Made by a program: the position numbers and the translations under genes. A stretch of DNA of 64,000 nt, taken from assembly GCF_963678635.1 (NCBI RefSeq), contig NC_087071.1:41433797-41497796 (forward strand), in the 5' to 3' direction. Of the stretch, positions 1 through 11,372 are shown piece by piece. Numbering within the stretch: the first letter of the stretch is position 1; the number at the start of each line of letters is the position of its first letter. The notes beneath the pieces were generated by a model. The model was given only the letters and a program-made list of their open reading frames with translations, was not told the origin of the DNA and ran no database searches. The DNA comes from Symsagittifera roscoffensis. Taxonomy: Eukaryota; Xenacoelomorpha; Acoela; Convolutidae.

Positions 1-1360
1 GTTACTATTGTGGTAACTACTTCTTCATTTGCGGATTGTGATGATGTTTGAATATCATGTTCTGTAGATTCCTAGTTCCATTTAGATTTTCTTGTTTTAT
101 GACAGTTGAATTTAAACTATTATTTCCTGTTCTATCGGGTAGAAATGAATTATAGTTTAAAGGTGTTGAATCAGTTGTGAGTGGATATACCTTAACTTAT
201 TCTTTGTTTATGGAAATTGTGCAAGTTGCTTGACTTGAAATATCTGTTGGTATGTTAATGAACATTGGATGAGATCATTCAGAAACCCAAACATAATCTG
301 ATTCTTCTGCTAAGACTGTATCATCTAAATAATTTTGGGGTCTGAAATTCTTGCTCGCTTGTGAATATAAATCATGATTATGTGTGAAATAATCTATGAT
401 AAACCATGCTAAGATTTTTCGTAAATAGTTTTTATCGTTTTGTGCAACGTCATTACTGGTTAAATTTTCACGGATTGTATTTAAATAATCGGAAAATATC
501 GTGATTTCATGTCTTACAATTGTATGTTTTGATGTTTGAACTGGTGAAATTCCTTGGGATTCTTGTTTTTCTGATATAGATAAATAGCTATAAATTAATC
601 GAAATACTTCATTATTAAAGGTTGAATTTGCTCTTTGTGAACTTTGGTGTTGTATATTTGTTATGTATTCTGTGAATACTTTTGGAAATTTTATATCTAC
701 GTCATCTGTTTGAAGTAGACACCTACCATGAAATTTACTCGGGTGTCTGTATTTCTATGGTATAGGTTCCGTACTGTTGTGTTAGGTTAAATATTCCTTT
801 GAGATAGTGGTCGACAATTTGTCTTTTGATTTTACCTCTGGAAATTCTGCTGTGCATGTACTAACTCCTCTTTCAAATAGATTTGCTATTGGATTTTCAC
901 AAAACTTTGTTTGTCCTCTATCATCAGTGAGGGAAGTAATTATAAATGGGAGGATGGAGTTTTAATTTTCACTTTCTTCAATTTAACTCATTTGTAATTT
1001 TCTATGTATTTTAATGGTTGATTCCAATTGTATAGTCGTACTGGTTTGTTTTTGTATGTGTTTTTTTGTTTTTCGTTTTCTTTGTATTGATGAGTGTGAT
1101 GTGGTTTCTGAGTCAGAAAAATATAATGTATCATTAAATGAGTATTTCTTATTTTTTGAGTCTTTTAATCTATAAAGTTCTTGTAAATGACTTGTTTCTG
1201 ATTCGGAGAATGCGTTTCTTTGTTTTGAAAATCTTTTACATGTAATCTGACTTTGTTTGCCTAAAGTTTTTCGTTTGATTGTTTGTCGTTTGGTTCTAAT
1301 ATATCCTGTTGACTGTTTGTGTGGAGTTATTTTGAGATTATATTTGGAGTAGTGATTTTA
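1..1360 (-). pseudogene. Unidentified broken A-rich coding region, possibly virus-like
   Basis: Reading the minus strand shows consecutive protein-like open stretches with strong A preference at third positions, reading from about 1360 down to the left edge. The first (about 985-1355) is very basic, with many Lys, Arg, Ser and Thr. The second (about 795-960) and third (about 290-770, roughly 150 codons, with FPKVFTEY and WFIIDYF segments) look like folded protein. None begins with a convenient ATG, which is why automatic calling misses them. The region is broken, with several breaks, and runs off the window. I do not recognise the family. The compact head-to-tail layout and A-rich codons would suit an old retroelement or virus copy, but a degraded host gene is also possible. 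A pair of short direct repeats sharing GGGTTGGAGA lies just outside at about 1424 and 1540. Confidence 0.4.
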
Positions 1361-2386
1361 ATGCATTAAACTATTAGTTCATAAGATTTTTTCGGGTTAG
1401 CCTATCTTGGGTCTTGTTGTTTAGGGTTGGAGAGAAAAGCATATATCGATTCCGAAAAATGATTATTACTTTCTCGTGGCTAGTCTAAGTTAAGGTGTTA
1501 ACTTACTTAATCTTACTTAGGGGTTATGGTTGTGTTCAAGGGTTGGAGAATAGTAAACCGATCCGAAAGATTCAGGTATAATTAGAACACAAGAAGTTCA
1601 TTAGATACTATTTTAAAGTTACTAAGTTTAAGTATTATCCTTGCTGATGTAAGAGAGGGGATCAAGTGAAGGATGAATAACCGAAGTTCTTCACTGTTTA
1701 TCCTAATTAGAATGGTTAGTGTGATTGAAAAATTTCTGCAAGTCCTGGGTACGAAAAAGGATTGGGTAGTGAATCGACGTTTGAGGTCGTTAGACACTAT
1801 GCTAACTGTGTGGGGGAGAACAAAATTGTTCTTTTTGATCCAAAGATAAGCCTTGATGATCAAGAAAATAATGATGTAATTTTTAGTTGGGATAAAAATG
1901 AACTGGAGGTCCAAGGAAAACCTTGATGATCTGTTTAGTTTAAAAGGTTTAATTTGGTAAAAGTAAAAATTAGAATAGGCCTTTTTAAAGTAATTTAAAG
2001 TTTAATTGATAGAAAGGTTTAGTTTTTGATGATGTTAGTGGTTTTATGATTTGCTTTTTCTGTTTAAATGATGAAGCTGAGATGAAGAAATGATTTGTAT
2101 GTTACCATTATTTTTTGTGTATTTTAACTAAATAGTGTTTATTTTTCATTTTAATAAAACTTTTCTGCTGATAGTTTTTCAAATTAACTGCAAATTAAAG
2201 GAAACGACTAGTGATGTTTTTATCAGTCGTTATTGAAAAATAATAAGTTTAGCGCCTGTAATTATTGATGAAGATTTCTCTTCAATGATACTATGTCTGC
2301 ACATGAAAATCTAAATTCATTGCTAATAAACCTCAATTAGTTAAAACTCAAATAAAAAAGCTTTTGTTGGCTTTTGCCGTGCGACC
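1361..2386. other. AT-rich stretch without a supported gene
   Basis: This holds two related motifs near 1424 and 1540 (GGGTTGGAGA followed by CCGAAA) and otherwise low-complexity AT-rich sequence. A 110-codon minus-strand frame at 1582-1914 has no recognisable motif and is composed mostly of Ile, Leu, Phe and Ser, as expected by chance in such DNA. Confidence 0.4.
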
Positions 2387-3426
2387 ATGAAACTTATGAG
2401 TAAGTTCCGTTGTAGTCGTATATCGTCTCTTGTCCGAGATCTTCTTCCAATAGCGGGGAGTTCTCGTATTGTTCGGAATATTGGCTCTGATCTATTGAGT
2501 CGTAGAGACATTTCAATTAAATCATTGTCGTGTAACATTTTTGTGAATGTTTGTCTAAGTTTAATCTATTTTTGGTTAGTTCTAAGCTATTTAATTCCTT
2601 GACGTCTTATTCGAGACTTATGGTCGCATCAGATGAGTTGTGATGGAAGGTCTAAATCATAGAGTAATTTCAGATAAGGTACACTGTCTGCTCGTCACGC
2701 TATCTTATTTTCGGCCAGATAGATTCGTGCAACTACTTAGTCTAATACCAATATTTCTCTTACTCTTATATCTTATAGTCTCAATAGATCTAGATTATAG
2801 ATAGATCTAGTTTCACATCGCCTTATCAATTTCATCTAATCGAGAAAGATTTCAAACCGAGGCTCAGATGATAAATATTTTAGGGCCTTGATGTTATAGT
2901 TAAGTAATTTGAGGAGAAAAACTTTGATCAATTTATCTTTGTTTGTGTAAAAAACTTGCTTAAAATCGAGCTAGGTTATTTATAAAACATCCTGACAAAT
3001 CTTTTTGAGTGTAAAAACTCAAGAGTTTTAGTAAACTTGTACAAACGTGTATCGTTAACCATACAGTGTAAAATGAATAGAAACCACTTACGAAAAGCAA
3101 ACTTCTCTCATAATTTGATGTGACCTTTTGCTCCACCAACCCAAGCCAATAGCAAAACAGGTTGAGTTTGATATGGGCAGTACAATTCTGAACCCAGGGC
3201 TGCACACTTTCTTAGTAGACTTTGGCGGCTTATGATCTAAACGCAAATCAACTTTTTCACTTCGCCATTCTTTCAATTTTTTCTGATATTCTTAACAACC
3301 GCCCTCACTTTGGTATCTACAAAAAAATTGCCATCCTTTTATATAAAAGCATTAAATTAGCACTAGAGAGTTGCCTTTCAAATTCCGAATTTTGTTGCAA
3401 TCTGATTGGCCGGAAACTCGACAACT

Positions 3427-3491
3427 TAATCTACTTAACAATTGCCACCCCCCCCCCCCCCCATTCTTGAAAGGGGGGAGCAATTGTTAGG
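3427..3491. repeat. Short hairpin with poly-C run
   Basis: ACTTAACAATTGCC followed by a run of about 17 C is mirrored by a GGGGGG run followed by GCAATTGTTAGGT, forming a compact hairpin at the left border of the 370-bp direct repeat. The C run is the kind of tract where sequence length is often uncertain. Confidence 0.6.
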
Positions 3492-3840
3492 TAAAACCAT
3501 TTTTTCTTCTAATACTTCAGCGCAGAATATCAGATTGCTACAAAAAGGACTTCTGGTGAGCATATTAATCTTGTAAAGCCAAGAAAATGCATAACTCAGC
3601 GGAAGGCTGTTGTGACAAAAAACACTAACTATACTTTGTTGCTTATCTTAGTCCTTTTCGAAAAAAAACTACCACAAAGCGTATATTTTAACCGATGTGT
3701 TTATTCCATTCTTGTTTGCTTAAAACTATATTGTTATTGTTCCCACTTTCGATACGAAAGTAACGGAATATTTGTGCTCGGGGTGGGTTTTTTTTTCTTC
3801 AGACAAATTTCGACTATTTAACTAGCAATTTTTGACGGAA
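3470..3840 (+). repeat. Direct repeat copy 1 (truncated member of dispersed family)
   Basis: About 370 bases starting at AAGGGGGGAGCAATTG are nearly identical to 4011-4381, offset by 541 bp. The two copies differ at only a few bases by eye, so the duplication is recent relative to the surrounding decay. The small open frames inside both copies share the same peptide start (MTKNTNYTLLLILVLFEKK), but this only reflects the duplicated DNA. Copy 1 stops where copy 2 continues into the rest of the family. Confidence 0.85.
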
Positions 3841-4010
3841 TTTTGGCTCTCAATTTGTGACCAAAAGTCTCGAATAAGACCTCAAGGAAAAAAATAGCTT
3901 AGAACTAACCAAAAATAGATTAAACTTAGACAAACATTCACAAAAATGTTACACGACAATAATTTAATTGAAATGTCTCTACGACTCAATAGATCAGAGC
4001 CATTATTCCA

Positions 4011-4773
4011 AAAGGGGGGAGCAATTGTTAGGTAAAACCATTTTTTCTTCTAATACTTCAGCGCAGAATATCAGATTGCTACAAAACGGACTTCTGGTGA
4101 GCATATTAATCTTGTAAAGCCAAGAAAATGCATAACTCAGCGGAAGGCTGTTGTGACAAAAAACACTAACTATACTTTGTTGCTTATCTTAGTCCTTTTC
4201 GAAAAAAAACTACCACAAAGCGTATATTTTAACCGATGTGTTTATTCCATTCTTGTTTGCTTAAAACTATATTGTTATTGTTCCCACTTTCGATACGAAA
4301 GTAACGGAATATTTGTGCTCGGGGTGGATTTTTTTTCTTCAGACAAATTTCGACTTTTTAACTAGCCATTTTTGACGGAATTTTTAAATATCATTCGAAA
4401 GCCATTGTTGTCCTGAACTTAAATTTGAAAAGATATTTCACCTGTATTATTTTTCGTAAAGTTATGAGGGTTTAAAGATTGCCATTTTGACCAATTTGGG
4501 ACAATTAACGCGCGATATATTTTGCGCTACTAACGCTTAAGCGGAGATTTAATCCGTCTTATAAATCGTTCCAAATTGGTTGAACGAAGCTTATTTGCCA
4601 TAATTGATTTGTTACAAGGAACGAAATCTATCTTTTTGTACTTTAAATGGCGTGTGGGGGGGTGATTTTCATAAAAAATTTCAAATTTTAGAAATTTTTT
4701 TAATGTTATTACTGCTGCTCCACAAACCTTAAAATGCAGTCGGAACATTCAGGGCTTCGCCCTGATACGAGCA
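4011..4773 (+). repeat. Direct repeat copy 2 and longer member of the dispersed family
   Basis: The first 370 bases repeat 3470-3840. The last 500 bases (4274-4773, from TTCCCACTTTCGATACGAAAG to CCCTGATACGAGCAG) recur as an inverted copy at 39981-40494, some 35 kb away, at lower identity. This shows a dispersed repeat family. No protein is encoded. A fragment of the same family (CGACTTTTTAACTAGCAATTTT and the next 40 bases) appears again at about 54565-54630. Confidence 0.8.
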
Positions 4774-4789
4774 GTTTTGTTATAATTCA

Positions 4790-6300
4790 ACCCTCTAATC
4801 AAAATTAAAGTTTTACAAACAACATAATCAATTTAATTTTAAAACTTTTAAAAGGCAATACATTTTATAAGAAGAAGATACAAAATTGGTCTTAAATACC
4901 CCTTAATAGCCTCGCTTTTAGTTTTTCCACTAATTCTATAGATCTTAATTTACTAGGAGAAGGATGCAGATAGCTAATGGACGGTAACTTTGCACAAACC
5001 TAACCTAACCTAATATGTAATTTATAAATTATATATGAATATAAAAATATTATTTATTATATAAAAGAAATAGTTAAAATTAGCAAGAAACGAACAAAAA
5101 CATATTTCTAAAAAAGGTTGCACACAAACTTTTGAAGCAAATATGATGGGTTGAAAAACTAGGGTTTGATTGAGTGAGTTCTAAATTGCATATCTGTTCC
5201 GGTTTTGACGGGTTTGTTTGTAAATGGAGGTTGTTGGTTTTCATACTTTTTAGACTAATGGGGCTGTAATTGATGTGAAATTGTTTATTATCACTAGGTT
5301 AGAGGAGTATATGCGGCAAAGTCATAATACAAAATCTAACAAAAATTTTCAAAAGCTAGGGTTCCGTTGATCCGAGAGTAAAAAACCAATTGAAGATAGA
5401 TACGTATGGAATTGCTACGATATCGTAACATCATTGATATGTTTCGCCGTTTTTTAATTTGTTTCAGTTTTATAAAAAATGTTGTTGTTAATGTTGAACG
5501 TCACGATTGGAAACGTGGACTCTGTTGCAATCCACGTATTATTTTTGTTTTAGTTTCGATAATAATTAGGTTTTTATTGTTTTTAAGGTTATTTATTCTT
5601 TTTGAGTGGATGACTCTGAAGCGACTAAGGCTTAGTTTTGGTGAAGTTTTTTATTTTAGGTATTGTTAGTGGTCCTGTACTTGCTTTTTAGTTTATTGGC
5701 GTTTGAGCTTTTTAGGTTTTTTGGATAATTTCCTTTTGGAAAAAGTTTGACTTTTTTGGATATATTCCCTGGAAAGCGCTTTTTTTATTGATATTGATCC
5801 AACAATCAGCCAAACTGAAAACAAGCGACCCTTTCTTAAATTTTTCCCTGAGTGTCTATTGTACAAGCGTTGTAAGTTCTTTTGATTGGTGAATAGACTG
5901 ATCCTTTTTCTGAAAAAAAGCTTATATTTTAGTCAGTTTCTCAAATAAATAGAGAAAAATGCGATAATTCACTTCTAAAATCTATTAGATAACCATCTAA
6001 AAATATCTTAAAAAAGCAATAGAAAAAAATATAAGGAATAATCTCTTTGTAGAATGATAAAACAAATAGTATAAAACAATTGTAATCTTTCAACAGATAA
6101 AGAAGAGTGTCTGAGTCAGATTAGAACAACTCAAAATCACTGACAGGTACTGATTAACAGTTATACATTGGTCTGCGATAGAGTATGTAGTGACCTTGAA
6201 GAGCGGATACTACACCGTATGACACTTCCGCTTCTAGAAAGTTTGAATTCGATGGGTTAAAAACAAGAAACCATAGAACAAGTTTCATCAACGTATTAAG
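4790..6300. other. AT-rich spacer without a supported gene
   Basis: I see no repeat ends, tRNA-like boxes or protein-like stretches that hold up here. The 87-codon plus-strand frame at 5406-5669 is rich in Phe, Leu and Ile with no motif, and is most simply chance. Confidence 0.4.
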
Positions 6301-6309
6301 AAATTGTTT

Positions 6310-6918
6310 TTATGCTTTTTTTTCTTTTGCTTTAGTTTGTTTAGGTTTGAAAAAGCGGTAGGTCCTTTTTTTGGATTTTTTTTTGGGAAATCTGTGGGCT
6401 TGATGATAAACCTCCTGGTGATATTGGGATCAGAATTGAGCTCCAAATGTTGATCGGTCTTAAGAATTCGCCTGGTGACTTTGGTATCATATTTTCGTTG
6501 ACAAGTTTCCTGCGTGACGTAGCTGGCATCCGAAGAACCTGGTCTGCTTTTTTCTCTAATTAGAAGTTCTGGTCGGATGGTCTAACTCCAGTTATGTGGT
6601 TCCAATGCGTCTTTCTACTTTCTCGTCTGTGGATAACCCTTTGGTCTACCTCCATTTGCTTGAGCGAACGTCTCACAAATTAGAAGGTTTGAATCATCTA
6701 GATTTTGACTCGTTCAGACACTCAGTCCAACAGGGGAGACTAAGATCTCTTGGGGCTCCTTTTTGATCCCTTGCCTCTAACCAACTGACCAGAGCATGTA
6801 CGACTTGACTTGTCTTTGGTAACTCCTCCAAACCTCTTTCCGAGGAGCTTTCTGACGTTAGGTTTGGGTTCACAATTGGATTTTTATTTTTTTTCCTGGA
6901 TGCTTGCCGATGCAAAAA
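6310..6918 (-). pseudogene. Degraded protein-like stretch, family unknown
   Basis: Two minus-strand segments read like protein rather than chance. One around 6690-6915 is rich in Glu, Ser, Trp and Leu (SSERGLEELPKTSQVV); the other, around 6310-6540, is basic with Lys runs. GC content is higher than in the neighbouring spacer. They may be a fossil of a mobile element, since no host exon borders are obvious. I cannot name the family. Confidence 0.25.
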
Positions 6919-7243
6919 TCCTTAACTTTGCTATTTTGAATCGTGAATAATGGTCTCTCCTAAAAAACTTCTATATGCTATATTTTCGAATAAATTCCTA
7001 TGAAAATTTTATGATCTTGTCCGCTCCTGTAGATTTCGTGATTAAAGCTGAAGGATACTTTGAGAACCAATATACTGTCACTAAGCAATAAATCAGTCTC
7101 GAAGTATCCTTCAGAATTAATCTCGAGGTCTACAGGAGCGGACAAGATCAAAAACATTTCATAGGAATATGTTCAAAATCATACCTACCGAAAAATTTTA
7201 GGACTGATCATTACTCCGGATTCAAAATAGCAAAGTTAAGGAA
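6919..7243. mobile_element. Fold-back (MITE-like) element
   Basis: The segment begins TCCTTAACTTTGCTATTTTGAAT and ends with the reverse complement ATTCAAAATAGCAAAGTTAAGGA. The arms extend about 140 bp inward, through ATCTTGTCCGCTCCTGTAGA and its reverse complement CTACAGGAGCGGACAAGAT, to a short loop near 7075. It encodes nothing, as usual for a non-autonomous fold-back element. A (TA)n run follows directly, so no target duplication can be read. Confidence 0.8.
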
Positions 7244-7245
7244 TG

Positions 7246-7270
7246 TTATATATATATATATATCTATATA
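7246..7270. repeat. (TA)n microsatellite
   Basis: A simple TA/TC run follows the right end of the fold-back element. Confidence 0.85.
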
Positions 7271-8099
7271 TTTTTATTACTACCTTCTTGTCTAGGATTT
7301 TTCCTGCAGTTATTCTCTCAGGCCGGTAAGTTCAAGAAGAGGTGTCGATTAATTACACGGTGATAATGAATTCATACTCGTACCTTTAAAAGAACGCCAT
7401 CTACATTTTTGGCACTCGTCTATATCTTCCCTGTGCATTCCCGGCGCTACAAGTAGACCCCCGCGCCAGTCGTATACTCTTGACCTGGGTGAGTTGGATG
7501 TAGCCTGCTCATCACTGCTCATCTCAAACGCATCGGTATTGCAAAACTGTTGTCAAATATTACGCAATCGCTTAGTATTGTAACATCGTCCCAAAACCCT
7601 GCTTATTAATTCCCAGGTCGAAAAAACTTTTTCCCTACTTTAGCTAATATTAATTCGCGAAGAAGTGCTAATTGGCTGTCCTCTGATGATAGCTCTTCTA
7701 GTAGTTGGGCATTTTTTTTGAATGCCTTCCTGGTCCTTTGAAACTAGAAGCTCTTTTCCCGCGTTGATTATTTTTTAATTTAACGTATCAAAATGTTAAG
7801 TCTTTCAGTTTTCGGCTACCTCTTCAACATCCTTCAAGACCAATAATTTCGTCTTCTCACCAATAATTTCGTTTAGGGCGATTTTTTTACTCTCTTTTCG
7901 TAGTTACTCTCTTAGGGCGATGATTTTACTGAATAATTTCGTTTAGGGCGATGTTTTTTTCTCTTTCTTTTTCTTCGATCCTTCTTTTTTTTGTTAACCT
8001 TGTAAGGCTTCTTCCCCTTACAGGGGGACTTTTGGCCAATGGATTGGATTGAATGTTTGGGTTTAATGTTTGGCTGAGCGTTTTTTGGAATAAATAGCT

Positions 8100-9000
8100 G
8101 TGAATTGGTGTTATAAAATAAATTAGATATCAAAAATTGATGATAAAAAATAGTTGAATGAACTAAAATACAAAATGAAATTGAAAAAAAGTATAATGGT
8201 AAATTTTAGAGATATTTTTGATTTAAATAGTTTATGAATAATTGATTTGGGTAATAAGGCCGGAAACAAAGAACTGTGCCAGGAGCTATTTGGCATAGCC
8301 GCACTGCTCTGTGATTGATTAAAATCGGTGCGTAGTTTTTTTTTCAAAGATACTGATTGTTCGAGATTTTTGTTTTGTGTGTAATTTTGCGGCCATCTTG
8401 CAACTTTTTACAGAAGAGTTCAAACTCGTGCAATTGGTCAAATTGGGCGTCCCTGTACGTGGCTCCCCCTTGCGGTACAGAACCTGAGGTGTGGCTGAAT
8501 ACTGATTTGATTTTTTCAAGAGCTTCATGTTCGACTACTTTTCGCAGTCGAGTAATTTTGCTTCGTTGTAGGAAATTTTGGCAAGGTGTGCCAACATTTC
8601 TGATCGATTTAGTAATGAACCGATCAACAAAGTTTTTTTTTGATCGGGTGGGTAAAATTGTGTCACATGATGCTGTTATTCCAACTCACAAGTGCTGTTA
8701 TTCTGTTCAGCGGCATGCAGAAATCTTGAAGTTGGAGCAATTTTCTTGTGGGTCGTTTTTTCTGAAGCAGTCCCTAGTACTCTATGGCTCGCATCAATTG
8801 TATTCTCATTTTTCTAGCTGCATTGTCATGCCACCTTAAGGTGATATCGCCAGTCATCGTCAATAGATTTATGAATGCTTCGTCTTGATTATCTCCCAAA
8901 AAATTAAATTTTTGCGTAGTTTAAATGCAGGCCTAAAATATCCTGTGGTCATATGTGATGATTCAAAACTCTCACACAAGACCTTAGCTGCTTAAGCTTC
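8100..9000 (-). pseudogene. Degraded protein-like region, possibly part of an old retroelement
   Basis: On the minus strand this reads as protein-like segments, for example FLGDNQDEAFINLLTMTGD and VGTPCQNFLQRSKITRLRK. It is broken by several interruptions. It lies downstream, in minus orientation, of the Gypsy reverse transcriptase fossil at 9590-10390 and could belong to the same element. I did not recognise a domain. The 160-codon plus-strand frame at 8357-8839 is the shadow of this region. Confidence 0.25.
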
Positions 9001-9589
9001 TTTGGAAGTAATAGGTTCAGCTCAGCTTCTAGCTTTGAATATTTGGTCTTATACCAACTGCAACAATTTCAAACCGCTATCATGTAAGAGAATTCTCGGA
9101 GAATTCGCAACTACTCATTTTTAAGGCAATTTTTTTGGGATACGTCCTTTTTAGTACTTCTTCTACTACCCTATTAATACGGAGCCACTCTGTGGTTTGG
9201 TGTTCTGAATTCCTAGCCTGGTACTGTCAGCTAAAACGAGAGGAGCTAGGAATTCAGAAGAGGCAATTTGTAGGAATCCCCAACAATGCTAAATTGCTGT
9301 CTGAGCAAGTGAGGGCACACTTTCTTTTGCCAAAAAAGCATTTATGGAGATTGGTAAAACTTAAATGAAAATAAAAAACGCAAAAACATGTTTCAAAATT
9401 AACTAAACACCACGATTGAAGCTAATTAGTACATGGGATTTATGAGAAAAGCTGCCGAACCAGTAACAGGACTCCACAAAACTCGGATTGCTAAAGTGGG
9501 AGTTTTAGTGTCGGGACTTCTCGCGAAAATTGTGTTTTGCAAATTTTAACCATGATAGCATATGAACGTGAAATCCCATCTCTTAAAAA

Positions 9590-10390
9590 TGTAGAATTCC
9601 GAACCCATGTTTAAACCTTTGTTATTGGAATCCTATGGATTAAAACCGGTTTTAAACCGGGTTCAAAAAACCAAAGAACGGCCTTAAAATGGTTGTGGCT
9701 CAATATGTCACAATTCAATACGATCAGTCGACAATCTAAAAAACAAAAAACAACCGGAATGCCGTCGATCCATTGGCTTCTGGAAATCTTTGGGCACGTC
9801 AGTGAAGCCACAAATTCTAGTTTTACTTCTCTATGTGTCTGGATTTTGCCTCAAACAACACAAAACTTGCAATGTTTACTATTGATTTTGCCTAAGCTAA
9901 GTTGACTGAAGGCATATTTTCTCGACCAAAAAATTCCATCAGTTTCAAAATTATTCAACTGTGCTGCTAAAACTAATAACCCTCATAAATTGGGCAATGG
10001 AAGATTGTTATTTATTATTTGATAACCCACTGGTTTGGCCTCGATTACAATTTTACAGGCCTATTATTTTTTGCGGTTGTCATGACTGGAAAAACGAAAT
10101 AGTCGATGAAGCACTTGTCCAATTTACTTATTTGCCCTTGCTTGATTAACTTCTGTTTTTCGGTTCCCACTTTGTGTTCAATGTGTATGGGCACATGTAT
10201 GCCCTCCTCCTGAATTGTAGTAGATGTGGTTTGTGTAGTGTGTCTAGTTTTTAACGTAAAACTCCTTCCACTTGCTTGAGGTTTTTGATTTCGGTAACTC
10301 TTGTGGCTCAATCTTTTTGGCAACTGTACTAGGGGGTTTAGCTGCTTAGGCACGAGACCTAGAACTGATTCAAGGTCTAATCTCAACGGG
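9590..10390 (-). mobile_element. Ty3/Gypsy retroelement fossil, reverse transcriptase part
   Basis: The minus strand carries recognisable Ty3/Gypsy reverse-transcriptase landmarks. These are a segment QGQISKLDKC followed by PVMTTAKNNRPVK (fingers region, around 10060-10160), then a palm-like segment around 9610-9830 with EFVASLT and VVFCFLDCRLIV, at the position where a catalytic FLDD-type motif lies in the family. The element is broken, with multiple breaks, and is old. Its LTRs and other parts were not located with confidence; traces at 8100-9000 and 10400-11300 may belong to it. Confidence 0.6.
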
Positions 10391-11337
10391 CAACATGTTC
10401 TATTTTCGGATATTTAGAATCTGACACCTTTCTCAGACCAACCCTTCGAGCTGATATCTAACTTTGGAGGACCAAAAAATTATTAAATGTGGTTCTAATC
10501 TTTATATGACAAAAGCAATTAGGCGGTCGATGCTTGGTATGTATTCCACATTCGGATCTTTCTGTAAAAAAATGTCTGCCGTTTTCTTGTTGACAAGAGA
10601 TGCTGGACTGTAAATAGTGGCGCAGCTAATCATTTGTTTGCTCTGATAGTCACTCTGAAGCATTTTGTTCTGCCTGTTGTTGCGTTTACAACCTTTAAAT
10701 GTTTGCCTTCGTCTTCTCTTTCAGAGCGTTCCTGAATTTTGATAAACAGATATACTGCCTACCGTCTGATGTTTCTCCTTTCTTCTTCTTCTTCTTCTTC
10801 TTCTTCTTCTTCTTCTTCTTCTAGGACAATATCATCAATAGTTTTTTTGCAAATTACAACGATTGTAAAATGACTATTTCCCGCCTAAATTGCAAGTCAC
10901 TGTACGGGCTCTGCACATGCATCTTTGTGTTCCGGCATCAACTTTTTTTTACCAAAGTAACAAGGGTGAAGTTGGATTTATCTATTTTTGGTTTTGAGAA
11001 ATTTTATTTCTGCGGTTCTGAATTCTAGAATTGCCGAGAGCCTCGTTCAATTTATCATCAACGTGCTTGTTTTCCGTCTGAATCGGTCCAGTAGGTGCTT
11101 GTTTTTTTTTCAAAAGTCTGATTAGAAACTGAACCTTCGAGTGGCTGCGGCAAAACCTTTTTCTTGTATTTTTGATGCCTTTAGGGTGTCATATACTGTT
11201 GCTCCCGGTGATAAACTTAATTTTCTTTATGAATCAGAAAAAATCATCGAAGTTTTTTTTCTTTATATGACTGAAAACTAATCACTTTTGCAGTTTGTCC
11301 TGAGAAATGAAGAAAAAATGCTTCAAGACTTTCTTAA
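10391..11337. other. Spacer with possible retroelement remains and a (TTC)n tract
   Basis: Short minus-strand protein-like traces occur near 10500-10680, just upstream (minus orientation) of the Gypsy reverse transcriptase fossil, where Gag and protease would lie. They are too degraded to call. A (CTT)n microsatellite lies at about 10783-10822. Nothing else is supported. Confidence 0.3.
10783..10822. repeat. (TTC)n microsatellite
   Basis: An uninterrupted run of about 13 TTC/CTT units. Confidence 0.95.
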
Positions 11338-11372
11338 CCCATTACGAGGCCAAAATGTGCATTGGATAGGCG
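11338..11372 (+). mobile_element. Left piece of a small inverted-repeat element split by the giant LTR element
   Basis: ATTACGAGGCCAAAATGTGCA then TTGGATAGGCG matches the left end of the complete copy at 35148-35349 (CATTACGAGGCCAAACTGTGCA then CTGGATAGG). The homology stops exactly where the LTR begins and resumes right of the other LTR at 32263, with GCGCACCATTTTGTGCATGT. The giant element therefore inserted into an existing copy of this small element. Confidence 0.85.

Larger units (their letters stand above)
2487..4010. repeat. Inverted repeat pair, arms 2487-2625 and 3860-4010
   Basis: The stretch around GATCTATTGAGTCGTAGAGA on the plus strand at about 2490-2525 recurs as its reverse complement at about 3970-4000. 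The match continues through the CGTGTAACATTTTTGTGAA segment to the TATTCGAGACTTTTGGTC-like end. The arms are about 140-150 bp and lie about 1.2 kb apart. The right arm sits exactly between the two copies of the neighbouring 370-bp direct repeat, so the cluster was built by several local duplication or insertion steps. Confidence 0.7.

Noticed and set aside
3612-4365. Two nearly identical small proteins (69 and 70 codons)
   Set aside because: They are the same chance frame carried in two copies of a DNA repeat that also recurs elsewhere without the frame.
8357-8839. 160-codon plus-strand open frame
   Set aside because: It is Cys-, Ser- and Phe-rich without motifs, and the opposite strand reads as a more protein-like, broken region. 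It is most likely an antisense shadow.
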